From NCBI RefSeq assembly GCF_002993285.1, contig NZ_CP027433.1:3286001-3350000 (forward strand): a stretch of 64,000 nt of DNA, given 5' to 3'. Made by a program: the position numbers and the translations under genes. This document shows, in pieces, positions 46,395-54,679 of the stretch; positions within the stretch are counted from its first letter, which is position 1, and each line of letters opens with the position of its first letter. The notes below the pieces were generated by a model. That model ran no database searches. It worked only from the letters and a program-made list of their open reading frames with translations, and was not told where the DNA came from. This DNA comes from Gordonia iterans (GTDB lineage Bacteria > Actinomycetota > Actinomycetes > Mycobacteriales > Mycobacteriaceae).

Positions 46395-46796
46395 CTACGG
46401 CCGTGGCGTGCCGGCCCGCTCCACGGAGTCCCGGTCGGACAGGATCGCCCACGCCGCCAGACTCCCGACGACCAGGAACACCGCGCCCACGGCGAAGCCC
46501 ATGCGGTAGCCGTCGCGCGGCGCGTCGAACGTGCTGGCCAGCGTCACGAGCACCGCGAGCCCGATGGTGCCGCCGAGCTGGCGTGCGGAATTGACGATTC
46601 CGGACACCAGCGCCGACGCGTTACGCCGGCCGATCCGGTGCCCGCCCAGACACTGCAGCCCGCTCTCGGTGAACCCCAGATCGCTCCGTATCGAGGGCAG
46701 CGCGATGTTCACCAGCGACATGTCCAGGGCGACGCGGAAGTTCACGAAGAACACCGTCGCCGTCAGTGCGCGGTGGGTGGGCAGCGTGATCGTCAT
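46395..46796 (-). pseudogene. MFS drug-transporter remnant with its core deleted
   Basis: From ATG 46796 (GGAGG upstream) the frame encodes the first helix of a 14-helix EmrB/QacA-type transporter (FFVNFRVALDMSLVNIALPSI). It jumps through a short LGGHRIGRR fragment to the last helices (VSGIVNSARQLGGTIGLAVLV ... GFAVGAVFLVVGSLAAWAIL). About 300 residues are absent; only three of 14 helices remain. The open frame survives, so it reads as an in-frame collapse rather than a frameshift. It sits between conserved genes whose mycobacterial counterparts are adjacent. Confidence 0.75.
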
Positions 46797-46921
46797 TCGG
46801 CCTCCGGTCGTCGTACGCGCCCTGGTCGACGGCACGCTGGCGTCGACCGCACTAGCAGAGTTGTCCACACCCTGTGGAAACCATGCTCGACGGCCTGCCC
46901 GAGCGGTGGCACCGTAGGCCC

Positions 46922-47935
46922 ATGGGGGCCATCGATCCGCACGTTCCGCTGCCGGTCCTCGCCGCGGGCACCCCGGTGCTCGCCCGCACCGACGGCAGCC
47001 TGCACATCGGCTGGGATCCGGCGTCGGCGCTGATCCTGCACCTGGAACCGCCCGCGATCCCGAGCGCGGTCGCCCGGCTTCTCGACGAGCTGCGCCGCCC
47101 GATCACCCGCGCCGAGCTCGGCGGACGCGTGCGCGCAGCCGGTCTGACCGCCGACTCGTTCTCCGGCCTGGTGCGCAAACTCCTCGATGCGGGCAAGGCG
47201 CGCGACCCGAAGGCCGCACGCAGTCCGCTGCGCGTGCGGATCCACGGCGGCGGGGTCCTGACCCGGCTGCTCACCGAGAGCCTGCGCTCAGCGGGCATCC
47301 CGGTCATGGGTGACCGCCTCCGGGCGTCGGCGATGCACCGGCGGCTGGACTGCAACCTGATGGTTCTCACCGACCGCCCCCTGGTCGATCCGGCGGTCCG
47401 CCTCGCGCTGATGGCGGCGCGCACACCCCATCTGCCGGTGGGGCTGGCCGACGGCGCCGGCCTGATCGGGCCGCTGGTGCTCCCGGGACTGACGAGTTGT
47501 CTGCAATGCGCCGACCTGCACCGCGCCGCGCTCGATCCGGAGTGGCCCGTGCTGGCCGCACGGCTCGTCTCAGTGACCGGAGACGCCGACCCGGAGACCA
47601 CCGCGGTGACCGCGGCCCTCGCCGCCGCGGAGATCCAGGGACTGGCGGCGCGTCTGTCCGACCCGCACGGCGCACCGCCGCAGACCGTCGACCGCCAGCT
47701 GCGGGTTCACTCCCGTCCCGCGGGAACTTCCCTGGTCGACGCACCCCCGCATCCGGACTGTCCCTGTCGCGGACATTCGCGTCGCGGCGCCGTCCTCTAT
47801 CCTCAGGACAGGCGAAAGGACTGCTTTGAGCGACATCACACGGGGGGCGGGACGCCGCAACGCCAAGCTGGCGGCGCTTCCGCTCGGCATGGCCGGACGA
47901 GCAGCGGCCGGCTTCGGCAAGCGGCTGACCGGTAA
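46922..47935 (+). CDS. ThiF/cyclodehydratase-like conserved protein
   Basis: The 337-residue protein (ATG 46922) has an N-terminal winged-helix-like part (LARTDGSLHIGWDP ... LLDELRRPITRAEL). A degraded Rossmann region follows, then a cysteine pair in LTSCLQCADLHRA with C-terminal HPDCPC that could bind zinc. It resembles TOMM cyclodehydratase partner proteins. In mycobacteria a homologue (from memory Rv3196) precedes the ABC1 gene, as here. Its last 110 bp overlap the ABC1 start. Function is unknown; no RiPP precursor is nearby. Confidence 0.72.
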   Translation: MGAIDPHVPLPVLAAGTPVLARTDGSLHIGWDPASALILHLEPPAIPSAVARLLDELRRPITRAELGGRVRAAGLTADSFSGLVRKLLDAGKARDPKAARSPLRVRIHGGGVLTRLLTESLRSAGIPVMGDRLRASAMHRRLDCNLMVLTDRPLVDPAVRLALMAARTPHLPVGLADGAGLIGPLVLPGLTSCLQCADLHRAALDPEWPVLAARLVSVTGDADPETTAVTAALAAAEIQGLAARLSDPHGAPPQTVDRQLRVHSRPAGTSLVDAPPHPDCPCRGHSRRGAVLYPQDRRKDCFERHHTGGGTPQRQAGGASARHGRTSSGRLRQAADR

Positions 47936-49142
47936 GAGCAAGGACGAGGTCAGCGCTGAGCTGATGGAGAAGACCGCCGAGCAACTGTTCGCCGTCCTCG
48001 GCGAGCTCAAGGGCGGCGCGATGAAGGTCGGTCAGGCGCTCTCGATCATGGAGGCCGCGATCCCGGAGGAGTACGGGGAGCCGTTCCGCGAGGCGCTCAC
48101 CAAGCTGCAGGCCGAGGCGCCGCCGATGCCGGCCAAGACCGTGCACTCAGTGCTCGACCAGCAGCTCGGCACGCGCTGGCGCCAGCGCTTCACCGAGTTC
48201 GACGACGAGCCCGCCGCCTCGGCCAGCATCGGTCAGGTCCACAAGGGCGTCTGGTCCGACGGCCGTGCGGTGGCGGTCAAGGTGCAGTATCCGGGTGCCG
48301 ATCACGCGCTCAAGGCCGACCTCAAGACGCTGAGCCGCATGTCGGGCCTGATCCAGAAGCTCTCCCCCGGCACCGACGCGAAAGCGATGATCGACGAGCT
48401 CATCGACCGCACCGAGGACGAACTGGACTATCTCGGCGAGGCCGACAACCAGCGCGCCTTCGCCGCGGCCTTCGACGGCGACCCCGACTTCGTCGTCCCG
48501 AAGATCGTCGCCAGCGCACCGAAGGTGGTCGTGTCCGAGTGGATCGACGGCACCCGGCTGAGCAAGATCATCACCGACGGCACCCGCGCGCAGCGCAACG
48601 ATGCCGCCACCAAGATGACCACCTTCGAGTTCAGTTCGCCGGCCCGCGTGGGACTCCTGCACGGAGATCCGCATCCGGGCAACTTCTTCGTGCTCGACGA
48701 CGGCCGGTTCGGCGTTCTCGACTTCGGCGCGATCGGCCGCTATCCGAACGGTCTGCCGCCGCAGACGGGGCCGATCCTGGCGCTGGCCCGCGACCAGCGC
48801 TACGACGAGCTCCGCGAGGTCCTGGTGAAGCACCACTTCATCCGCCCGCAGTATGCGAGCAAGGTGACCGCCGAAGACCTCGCCAAGTACTTGCAGCCGT
48901 ATGTCGACCCGCTCTACTCCGACTCGTTCCACTTCACGCGCAAGTGGCTGCAGCGCGCCGCCGGCAAGGCCACGGACCTGTCCGGTGACGTCTACAAGAC
49001 CTCCCGGCACATGAACCTGCCCAAGGAGTACGTGATGGTCTTCCGGGTACTCCTCGGCTGCGTCGGGATCGCCGCTCAGCTCGATGCGGAGGCGCCGTAC
49101 CGGGCGATCATGTACCGCTGGGTGCCCGGTCTCCAGGACTGA
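47826..49142 (+). CDS. ABC1/UbiB-family atypical kinase
   Basis: The 438-residue protein starts at TTG 47826 with AAAGGA upstream. It has the family's KxGQ motif (GAMKVGQALSIM, near residue 65), ASASIGQVHKG replacing the Gly-rich loop, the AVKVQYPG lysine near 152, and HGDPHPGNFFVLDDG with the metal-binding DFG in VLDFGAIG. UbiB/ABC1 proteins support isoprenoid quinone biosynthesis or lipid homeostasis. Orthologues sit beside whiB7 in mycobacteria. Its 3' end overlaps the convergent TetR by 35 bp. Confidence 0.88.
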   Translation: MSDITRGAGRRNAKLAALPLGMAGRAAAGFGKRLTGKSKDEVSAELMEKTAEQLFAVLGELKGGAMKVGQALSIMEAAIPEEYGEPFREALTKLQAEAPPMPAKTVHSVLDQQLGTRWRQRFTEFDDEPAASASIGQVHKGVWSDGRAVAVKVQYPGADHALKADLKTLSRMSGLIQKLSPGTDAKAMIDELIDRTEDELDYLGEADNQRAFAAAFDGDPDFVVPKIVASAPKVVVSEWIDGTRLSKIITDGTRAQRNDAATKMTTFEFSSPARVGLLHGDPHPGNFFVLDDGRFGVLDFGAIGRYPNGLPPQTGPILALARDQRYDELREVLVKHHFIRPQYASKVTAEDLAKYLQPYVDPLYSDSFHFTRKWLQRAAGKATDLSGDVYKTSRHMNLPKEYVMVFRVLLGCVGIAAQLDAEAPYRAIMYRWVPGLQD

Positions 49143-49911
49143 TCGCCGCCTCGGTCGCGGCCAGCCGGCGCTGCGCCGCGGCGAGTGAAGCCTGCGCCGC
49201 CACGCGGTCGGCGCCGTGTCCGACGGCGAGGGTGACCAGCAGCGATTCCGCGACTGCGTCATGCGCGCCCCGCAGGTGCCCGGCGATCGAGAGCATCGCC
49301 AGGCCGTGCACCGCGCTCCACGTCTCCCCCGCCTGTAGCAGGTGTTCGGCCGGCGTCGCCGCGCCGACTCCGCCGGCATCGCCCCTCGCGTCCGCGCCGC
49401 CGACGCGCTCGAGCGCGCGCATCATCGCCGCGAAGGCACGCCGGCCGGCCGGCGAGTCGGTGGGCCGGCCCGCGGACATCAGGTCGCTGCGGCGCGCCGC
49501 GTCCCAGTCGGGCGAGGTGTACTGGAACATCAGCGTGTACAGGTGCGGGTGCGCCGTGGCGAAGGCCAGGTAGGTCAGGCCCAGCAGCTGGAGGTCGGCC
49601 ACCGGATCGTCGCTCCGGCTCACCGACTCCATGAGGTCGGCGAACTCGTCGAATCCCCGCTCGCAGACCGCTCCGGTGACCGCGCCGACACTGCCGAAGC
49701 GCGTGTAGACGGCCATGGTCGAGACCCCCGCCGCCGCAGCCAGTCTGCGCACAGTCACCGCACCCGCGCCGTCGGCGGTGATCATGCGGTAGGCCTCGTC
49801 GATCAACCGCTCCCGCACCGCGTCCGTCGTCGCCGATCTCGGCGCGATCGGGTCCGGCACCGTACCCTCGCCGTCGCCGCCGGGTGGCGGACTCCCCTTG
49901 CGCTCTCCCAT
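49108..49911 (-). CDS. TetR-family regulator paired with carotenoid oxygenase
   Basis: The 267-residue TetR protein has a disordered N-terminal 25 residues, a helix-turn-helix (AYRMITADGAGAVTVRRLAAAAGVSTMAVYTRFG) and a C-terminal TetR_C_13-like domain with glycine/alanine-rich linkers. It is divergent from the carotenoid oxygenase, with the two TATAAC palindromes between them; one abuts its own start codon. It therefore probably represses both genes. Confidence 0.85.
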   Translation of the reverse strand: MGERKGSPPPGGDGEGTVPDPIAPRSATTDAVRERLIDEAYRMITADGAGAVTVRRLAAAAGVSTMAVYTRFGSVGAVTGAVCERGFDEFADLMESVSRSDDPVADLQLLGLTYLAFATAHPHLYTLMFQYTSPDWDAARRSDLMSAGRPTDSPAGRRAFAAMMRALERVGGADARGDAGGVGAATPAEHLLQAGETWSAVHGLAMLSIAGHLRGAHDAVAESLLVTLAVGHGADRVAAQASLAAAQRRLAATEAAISPGDRAPSGT

Positions 49912-49946
49912 AACGACGTTATGATAGCGCCTATAACGTAGTTATA
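49910..49946. promoter_or_regulatory. Paired operators between TetR and carotenoid oxygenase genes
   Basis: ATAACGACGTTAT (49910-49922) and TATAACGTAGTTATA (49932-49946) are two inverted repeats with centres 23 bp apart. The first touches the TetR start codon. This is standard for an autoregulated divergent TetR unit. Confidence 0.75.
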
Positions 49947-49972
49947 TCCGCCGAGTGAAGGAGCTCACCGCC

Positions 49973-51445
49973 ATGACCGCCACCGGATCCAATCTGTTCC
50001 TCTCCGGCGAGTTCACTCCGGTCCGCAGCGAGCTCACCGAGTTCGACCTGCCGGTGACCGGCGTCCTGCCCGACCAGCTCAGCGGCCGCTACCTGCGCAA
50101 CGGCCCGAATCCGGTCGCCGACCTCGACCCGGACACCTACAACTGGTTCACCGGCGACGGCATGGTCCACGGCATCGCGCTGGACGGCGGCCGCGCGCGC
50201 TGGTACCGGAATCGCTGGGTCGACTCGCCGGTCACCGCGGCGGCCCTGGCCGCCCGGGGTGTCCCCCGGTCCGCGCCGTCGGATGCCGGCCGGTCGTTCG
50301 TGCACGGCCCGGGCGCCAACACCAACGTCATCGGCTTCGGCGGACGCACCCTCGCGCTGGTCGAGGCCGGTCTCGCCTGCCAGGAGCTGTCCACCGAACT
50401 CGACACCGTCGACGTCTGCGACTTCGGCGGCACCGTCCGCAGCGGCTTCACCGCACACCCGCTGGAAGACCCGGAGACCGGCGAACTGCACGCGATCAGC
50501 TACCACTTCGGGCTCGGCGACCGGGTCCGCTACACGGTGATCGGCCGGGACGGCCGGGCGCGGCGGGAGGTCGACATCACCGTCGGCGGCAGCCCGATGA
50601 TGCACTCGTTCTCGCTGACGGCGTCGTCGGTGGTGATCTACGACCTGCCGGTGGTCTTCGATCCGCGACAGGCCGCAGCGCTGACCGTCGCCCGTCCGCT
50701 GCGCCCGCTGGCGCGTCTGGCGCTGGGCGCGATCGCCGGGCGGGTCCAGCTTCCGCACGCGACGGGGCGTCGTATTCCGGCTAATCCGGCGGGACGGCTT
50801 CCGTACCGGTGGGACCCGGGCTACCGGGCGCGGGTCGGCGTCATGCCGCGGGAGGGACGTGACGAGGACGTGCGCTGGATCGACGTCGATCCGTGCTACG
50901 TGTACCACTCGCTCAACGCCTACGACGACGACGGCGACGTGGTCGTGGATCTGGTGGTGCACCAGCGCACCTTCGACCGGGACCTGACCGGCCCGACCGA
51001 GGGGCACCCGCGCCTGGAGAGGTGGCGGCTCGACCCCGCCGCGGGCACCTGCTCCCGGACCCCGCTCGACGACACCGAGGTGGAGTTCCCGCGCGGCGAC
51101 GAGCGTTTCACCGGCCGCGCGCACTCCACCGGCTGGATGGTCGCCACCGGAGACGGCGGCGCGAGCCGCCTGTTCTCCGACCGGCTCATCCGGGTCGGAC
51201 ACGACGGATCCGCCGCGACGGTCCGCGCGTTCGGCGAGAGCTCCTCGGTGGGCGAGTTCGTCTTCGTCCCGCGCAGCCCCGACGCGTCAGAAGGCGACGG
51301 CTTCGTGATGGGCCTGGTCTCCGACCTCGCCGAGGACACGACTCGGCTGGTCGTGCTCGACGCGCAGACCCTCGAAGACGTCGCCGCCGTCGCCCTCCCG
51401 CAGCGCGTTCCCCCGGGTTTCCACGGCAACTGGCTCCCCGACTGA
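49973..51445 (+). CDS. Carotenoid cleavage dioxygenase
   Basis: The 490-residue protein belongs to the RPE65/CCD family of non-haem iron dioxygenases. The four iron-ligand histidine regions are visible: AISYHFGLG, PMMHSFSLT, CYVYHSLNAY and the C-terminal PGFHGNWLPD. It cleaves conjugated double bonds of carotenoids, apocarotenoids or stilbenes. The ATG at 49973 is preferred because AAGGAG lies nine bases upstream. Expression is probably controlled by the divergent TetR. Confidence 0.88.
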   Translation: MTATGSNLFLSGEFTPVRSELTEFDLPVTGVLPDQLSGRYLRNGPNPVADLDPDTYNWFTGDGMVHGIALDGGRARWYRNRWVDSPVTAAALAARGVPRSAPSDAGRSFVHGPGANTNVIGFGGRTLALVEAGLACQELSTELDTVDVCDFGGTVRSGFTAHPLEDPETGELHAISYHFGLGDRVRYTVIGRDGRARREVDITVGGSPMMHSFSLTASSVVIYDLPVVFDPRQAAALTVARPLRPLARLALGAIAGRVQLPHATGRRIPANPAGRLPYRWDPGYRARVGVMPREGRDEDVRWIDVDPCYVYHSLNAYDDDGDVVVDLVVHQRTFDRDLTGPTEGHPRLERWRLDPAAGTCSRTPLDDTEVEFPRGDERFTGRAHSTGWMVATGDGGASRLFSDRLIRVGHDGSAATVRAFGESSSVGEFVFVPRSPDASEGDGFVMGLVSDLAEDTTRLVVLDAQTLEDVAAVALPQRVPPGFHGNWLPD

Positions 51446-51733
51446 CCCCGCCGAGCGGCGGCAGGGTGCGTTTCGACACGCTCCGCGCCTAGCGGCTTGA
51501 CCGGCTCAACGAGCAAAAGAACCGGCCCCACGCCGAGAACGACGCGCCACCCTCTGGCATCGAGTGAGGGTGGGACGCCGACTGTCGTCGCAGCGCCCTC
51601 CGCAAACACGCGTCCTGCCTGGACGATGGCGAGCTTTCTGGCGTCAGGTCGCGTGGTGAGGACTAAGCAAGACGACCATCGGGGCCCACCCGCCCACACA
51701 CGAAGACAGCCCCCAACGTCATCACCGAAAAGG
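51446..51733. other. Gene-free stretch with a repeat fragment and a hairpin
   Basis: Bases 51468-51505 carry a degraded copy of the dispersed repeat (GTTTCGACACGCTCC ... CGGCTCAACGAGC). CCACCCTC and GAGGGTGG at about 51549-51576 form a small hairpin. No gene or RNA is recognised in the rest. Confidence 0.6.
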
Positions 51734-51767
51734 GCTGAGCCCCACCGGAACTCCGGCGGGGCTCAGC
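51734..51767 (-). terminator. whiB7 terminator overlapping its stop codon
   Basis: GCTGAGCCCC and GGGGCTCAGC pair, with further CCGG/CCGG pairing inside, and on the minus strand are followed by CCTTTTC. The whiB7 stop at 51763-51765 lies inside the upstream arm. Confidence 0.82.
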
Positions 51768-52083
51768 TTCCCTCGGGTAGCGGGTTCTTGCGTGGACGCC
51801 CGCGCGGCCTCTTGCGGGCGACGATCACGCCGCCCGCGAAGATCTCGCCGCCCCAGACGCCCCAGGGCTCGCCGCGCTCGACGGCCTCGGCGAGGCACGG
51901 CTGCTGCAGCGGGCAGTCTCGGCACAGTGCCTTGGCGGCTTCCAGGTCGGCGGGCGCCTCGGCGAACCAGAGGTCGGCGTCGTTGCTCTGACAGGGCAGT
52001 TCCACCCGGCCTATTCGGTCAGTGGTCTGCGGGGCCGGCCCCTCGGTGAGGAATCCGGTCGGGGTGAATTCGGTGATGGTCAT
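51763..52083 (-). CDS. whiB7: Transcriptional regulator WhiB7
   Basis: The 106-residue iron-sulfur regulator has the four cluster cysteines Cys31, Cys54, Cys57 and Cys63 and the WhiB7-type turn EPWGVWGGEIF. The C-terminal AT-hook RPRGRPRK is at 92-99. WhiB7 binds the primary sigma factor and AT-rich promoter DNA to activate intrinsic antibiotic-resistance genes after ribosome stress. The position between ABC1 and uvrD2 is the mycobacterial one. It is expressed through a long leader with an upstream ORF and attenuator. Confidence 0.96.
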   Translation of the reverse strand: MTITEFTPTGFLTEGPAPQTTDRIGRVELPCQSNDADLWFAEAPADLEAAKALCRDCPLQQPCLAEAVERGEPWGVWGGEIFAGGVIVARKRPRGRPRKNPLPEGS

Positions 52084-52140
52084 GAACGGGCTTTCGCGTG
52101 AAGTGACGTGTGGTCTGTCGCGAAGCCCCGGGGCGGTGTG

Positions 52141-52190
52141 AAAAAGAAACCCGGCTCGGGGATTCGCTCTCGCGATTCGCCGTGGCCGGG
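52141..52190 (-). terminator. whiB7 leader attenuator
   Basis: On the minus strand CCCGGC (52190-52185) and GCCGGG (52155-52150) bracket a GC-rich interior and are followed directly by TTTCTTTTT (52149-52141), about 60 bp before the whiB7 ATG. This is a Rho-independent terminator inside the leader. Upstream sequence ACCGGCT (about 52213) could pair with the CCAGCCCGG arm as an alternative fold. Confidence 0.72.
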
Positions 52191-52221
52191 CTGGTCTCCT
52201 GGGGGGAGAGCCGGTGTCGCC

Positions 52222-52344
52222 TCAGATCCTGGATCGAGATCGAGGGCCGACGGCGGCCACGGGGAATCGCTGGCGCGCTCGCGCTGCTGGTGCAGGTACG
52301 CGGGCGGCTTCCTGATGAGCGGCGTACAGCCAGACGCTCTTCAT
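52222..52344 (-). CDS. Upstream ORF in the whiB7 leader (40 codons)
   Basis: The ATG at 52344 has AAAGGAA ten bases upstream and opens a 40-codon frame starting MKSVWLYAAH and ending SRSRI with TGA at 52222. The attenuator begins 31 bp after the stop. In mycobacteria a short leader ORF couples ribosome slowing to whiB7 transcription. The rich arginine/alanine content here looks less constrained, so the first part of the frame may matter most. Confidence 0.65.
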   Translation of the reverse strand: MKSVWLYAAHQEAARVPAPAARARQRFPVAAVGPRSRSRI

Positions 52345-52388
52345 GGCAGGCAATTCCTTTCTCGATCGATCACAGGACAACGACGACT

Positions 52389-52426
52389 ACCCTACGCTCG
52401 CCGCGAAGACAGCACAATCTATTTTT
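52389..52426 (-). promoter_or_regulatory. whiB7 promoter with WhiB7-type AT box
   Basis: On the minus strand AAAAATAGA (52426-52418) directly precedes -35 TTGTGC (52417-52412), then 17 bp, then -10 TAGGGT (52394-52389). An AT-rich box abutting the -35 is the WhiB7/sigma-A target architecture, so autoregulation is likely. The box overlaps the uvrD2 stop codon (52419-52421). Confidence 0.75.
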
Positions 52427-54599
52427 GACCTGCGCGTTTACCGTCTTGGGCGCCGCCGGAGTCGCGGTGCGCAGCGATCACGGCCAGGATCTCGGCGCCG
52501 AACTGCTCGACGCGCTCGGCAGTCATGCCGCTGACCCGGCGCAACTCCCCGGCGGTCGCCGGGAGTCCGCGGGCGAGCTGCTTGAGCGCGTTTCCGCTGC
52601 AGACGTTCCATGGGGCGATGCCGTGGTCCGCGGCGTACTCCGCCCGCCAGTCGGTGAGCGCGTCGTGCACCGCGCGGTCCGGCCCGGCGGCCGGTTCGGT
52701 CCCGCCGCCCACCGCGCCGGCGGCCGCCGCCGAGCTCCGGCCCGATCGCTCAGCCTGCGGCACCAGCCCGTCGAGGAACCGGGAACGACGACGCGTCGAC
52801 GGGCGGCCCTCCGCCCGGGCCAGACTCCACGAGAGGTGCAGGTGTTCGCGGGCGCGAGTGACACCGACGTAGAGCAGGCGACGCTCCTCCTCCACCTCGG
52901 CCGCGGTCTTGCTGGCCCGCCCCAACGGCACCGAGCCCTCGTGGAGCCCGGTCAGCAGAACCGCATCCCATTCCAGCCCCTTGGCCGCATGCATCGACGC
53001 CAGCGTGACGCCGCGTCCGCCGTCGCCGCCGGTGCGGGCACGATCGTGCACGGCCGCGACGGCCTCGGCGAAACTCAGTCCGGGCCGGTCGGCCAGCACC
53101 TCGTCGCCCAGTTCCACCAGCCGGCGCATCTGCTGCCAGTTGACGCGGGCCGCGACGCCGGACGGCTCGGTCTGGCCATAGCCGAGCGGGGTCAGTGCCC
53201 GGCGGATCGCTTCGGCGGTCTCCATCGGCGGCGGGGGCCCCTGAGCGAGTGACGCGAGCTTGCGCAACGCGGCCGCCACCTGCGGTCGCTGGAAGAAGCC
53301 GAGGTCGCCGCGCACCCGGTAGGCGATCCCAGCCGCGGCCAGCGCCTCCTCGTAGGGCTGCGACTGCACGTTGATCCGGTACAGCACGGCGATCTCGTCG
53401 GCCGCGACCCCGGCACGCAGCAGCCGCTTGATCTGCGCGACCACCCCGACCACCTCGGCGGTCTCGTCGGGATACTCGGCGAACACCGGTTCGGGTCCGT
53501 CCGGGCGCTGTCCGATCAGCTCCAGCCGGGTGCCTGCGGCCCGGCCGCGCGTTCGCCCGATCACGCCGTTGGCCAGGGCCACCACTTGCGGAGTCGACCG
53601 GTAGTCCCGTTCCAGCCGGACCAGAGTCGCCTCCGGGTAGGTGCGGGTGAAGCTCAGCAGGTAGTCCGGGGTGGCCCCGGTGAAGCTGTAGATGGTCTGG
53701 TTCGCATCGCCCACGACGGTGAGATCGTCGCGCCCGCCCAGCCACGCGGACAGCAACAGCTGCTGGAGGGGGGTCACGTCCTGGTACTCGTCGACGACGA
53801 AGCTGCGATAGCGCGACCGGAACTCCTCGGCGACGGCCGGCACCGAGTTCAGGATCTCGGCGGTGAACCCGATGAGATCCTCGAAGTCGAGCAGCCGGTC
53901 GCCCCCGGGCCCGGCCTTCCCGTCCTCGTAGGCCCGGAACACCTCGGCGACCGTGGCGGCGTTGAGCGGCAGGTCCCGGCCCCGTGCCGCATCCGGGTAG
54001 CGGTCCGGAGACACCAGCGACGACTTCGCCCATTCGATCTCGGCCGCCAGATCCCGGATCAGCTCGCGGTCGGCGCTGCCGACGTCGGCATCGCGCAGGG
54101 CACGGCGCACCATCGGGAATTTGCTGTCCATCAGTTCCCAGTGCGACGACCCGAACACCGACGGCCAGAAGTAGCGGAGCTGGCGCAGCGCCGCCGCATG
54201 GAAGGTGAGCGCCGCGACCTGCCGGCCCGGGACGGAGACACCGAGCACGGCGAGACGATCCCGCATCTCCGCGGCCGCCCGGGCGGTGAAGGTCACCGCG
54301 AGCACCTGACTCGGGTTCACCTGGCCGGTCTCGATCAGCGCGGCGATCCGGCGGGTGATGGTCCGGGTCTTGCCGGTGCCGGCGCCGGCCAGCACGCACA
54401 CCGGGCCACGGGGCGCCCGAACGGCCTCGAGCTGCTGCGGATCGAGCCCGTCGACCGCCGGGCCGTGCTCCCGATTCCCGGCACGCGCACCGGGTCCCGG
54501 GGTGCTCGGCGCGCGGCGGGCACCTTCTCGAACGGCACCTTCTCGAACGGCACCTTCTCGAACGGCACCTTGGTGAACGGCACCCTCTCGAACGGTCAT
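52419..54599 (-). CDS. uvrD2: UvrD2-type superfamily 1 DNA helicase with HRDC domain
   Basis: The 726-residue helicase has Walker A GAGTGKT near residue 70, motif II VVDEYQDVTPLQ, motif III VVGDANQTIYSFTGA, motif IV ERDYRSTPQ, and later MHAAKGLEWD and YVGVTRAREHL. A C-terminal HRDC-like domain follows (WNVCSGNALKQLARGLPAT). Position between whiB7 and a mycoredoxin identifies uvrD2. Two deviations: the N-terminus carries five 5-residue repeats, and I find no tetracysteine zinc motif between motor and HRDC, which mycobacterial UvrD2 has. It unwinds DNA in repair. Confidence 0.93.
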   Translation of the reverse strand: MTVREGAVHQGAVREGAVREGAVREGARRAPSTPGPGARAGNREHGPAVDGLDPQQLEAVRAPRGPVCVLAGAGTGKTRTITRRIAALIETGQVNPSQVLAVTFTARAAAEMRDRLAVLGVSVPGRQVAALTFHAAALRQLRYFWPSVFGSSHWELMDSKFPMVRRALRDADVGSADRELIRDLAAEIEWAKSSLVSPDRYPDAARGRDLPLNAATVAEVFRAYEDGKAGPGGDRLLDFEDLIGFTAEILNSVPAVAEEFRSRYRSFVVDEYQDVTPLQQLLLSAWLGGRDDLTVVGDANQTIYSFTGATPDYLLSFTRTYPEATLVRLERDYRSTPQVVALANGVIGRTRGRAAGTRLELIGQRPDGPEPVFAEYPDETAEVVGVVAQIKRLLRAGVAADEIAVLYRINVQSQPYEEALAAAGIAYRVRGDLGFFQRPQVAAALRKLASLAQGPPPPMETAEAIRRALTPLGYGQTEPSGVAARVNWQQMRRLVELGDEVLADRPGLSFAEAVAAVHDRARTGGDGGRGVTLASMHAAKGLEWDAVLLTGLHEGSVPLGRASKTAAEVEEERRLLYVGVTRAREHLHLSWSLARAEGRPSTRRRSRFLDGLVPQAERSGRSSAAAAGAVGGGTEPAAGPDRAVHDALTDWRAEYAADHGIAPWNVCSGNALKQLARGLPATAGELRRVSGMTAERVEQFGAEILAVIAAHRDSGGAQDGKRAGQK
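54519..54593. repeat. 15-bp tandem repeat at the start of uvrD2
   Basis: Five copies of GTTCGAGAAGGTGCC (minus strand) directly follow the second codon. Three are identical and two carry two to four substitutions. They encode VREGA repeats. Confidence 0.92.
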
Positions 54600-54679
54600 G
54601 GCCTCACGGTCTCACGCACCACTGACAGAAGGGGAATGTGCCGCAGTTTCGGCGCACCGGCGACACTCCGAAGGGCGGT

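Noticed and set aside
46922..47935. RiPP (azole peptide) gene cluster
   Set aside because: The cyclodehydratase-like protein has no YcaO partner, precursor peptide or exporter beside it, and the gene order is the conserved one seen in mycobacteria.
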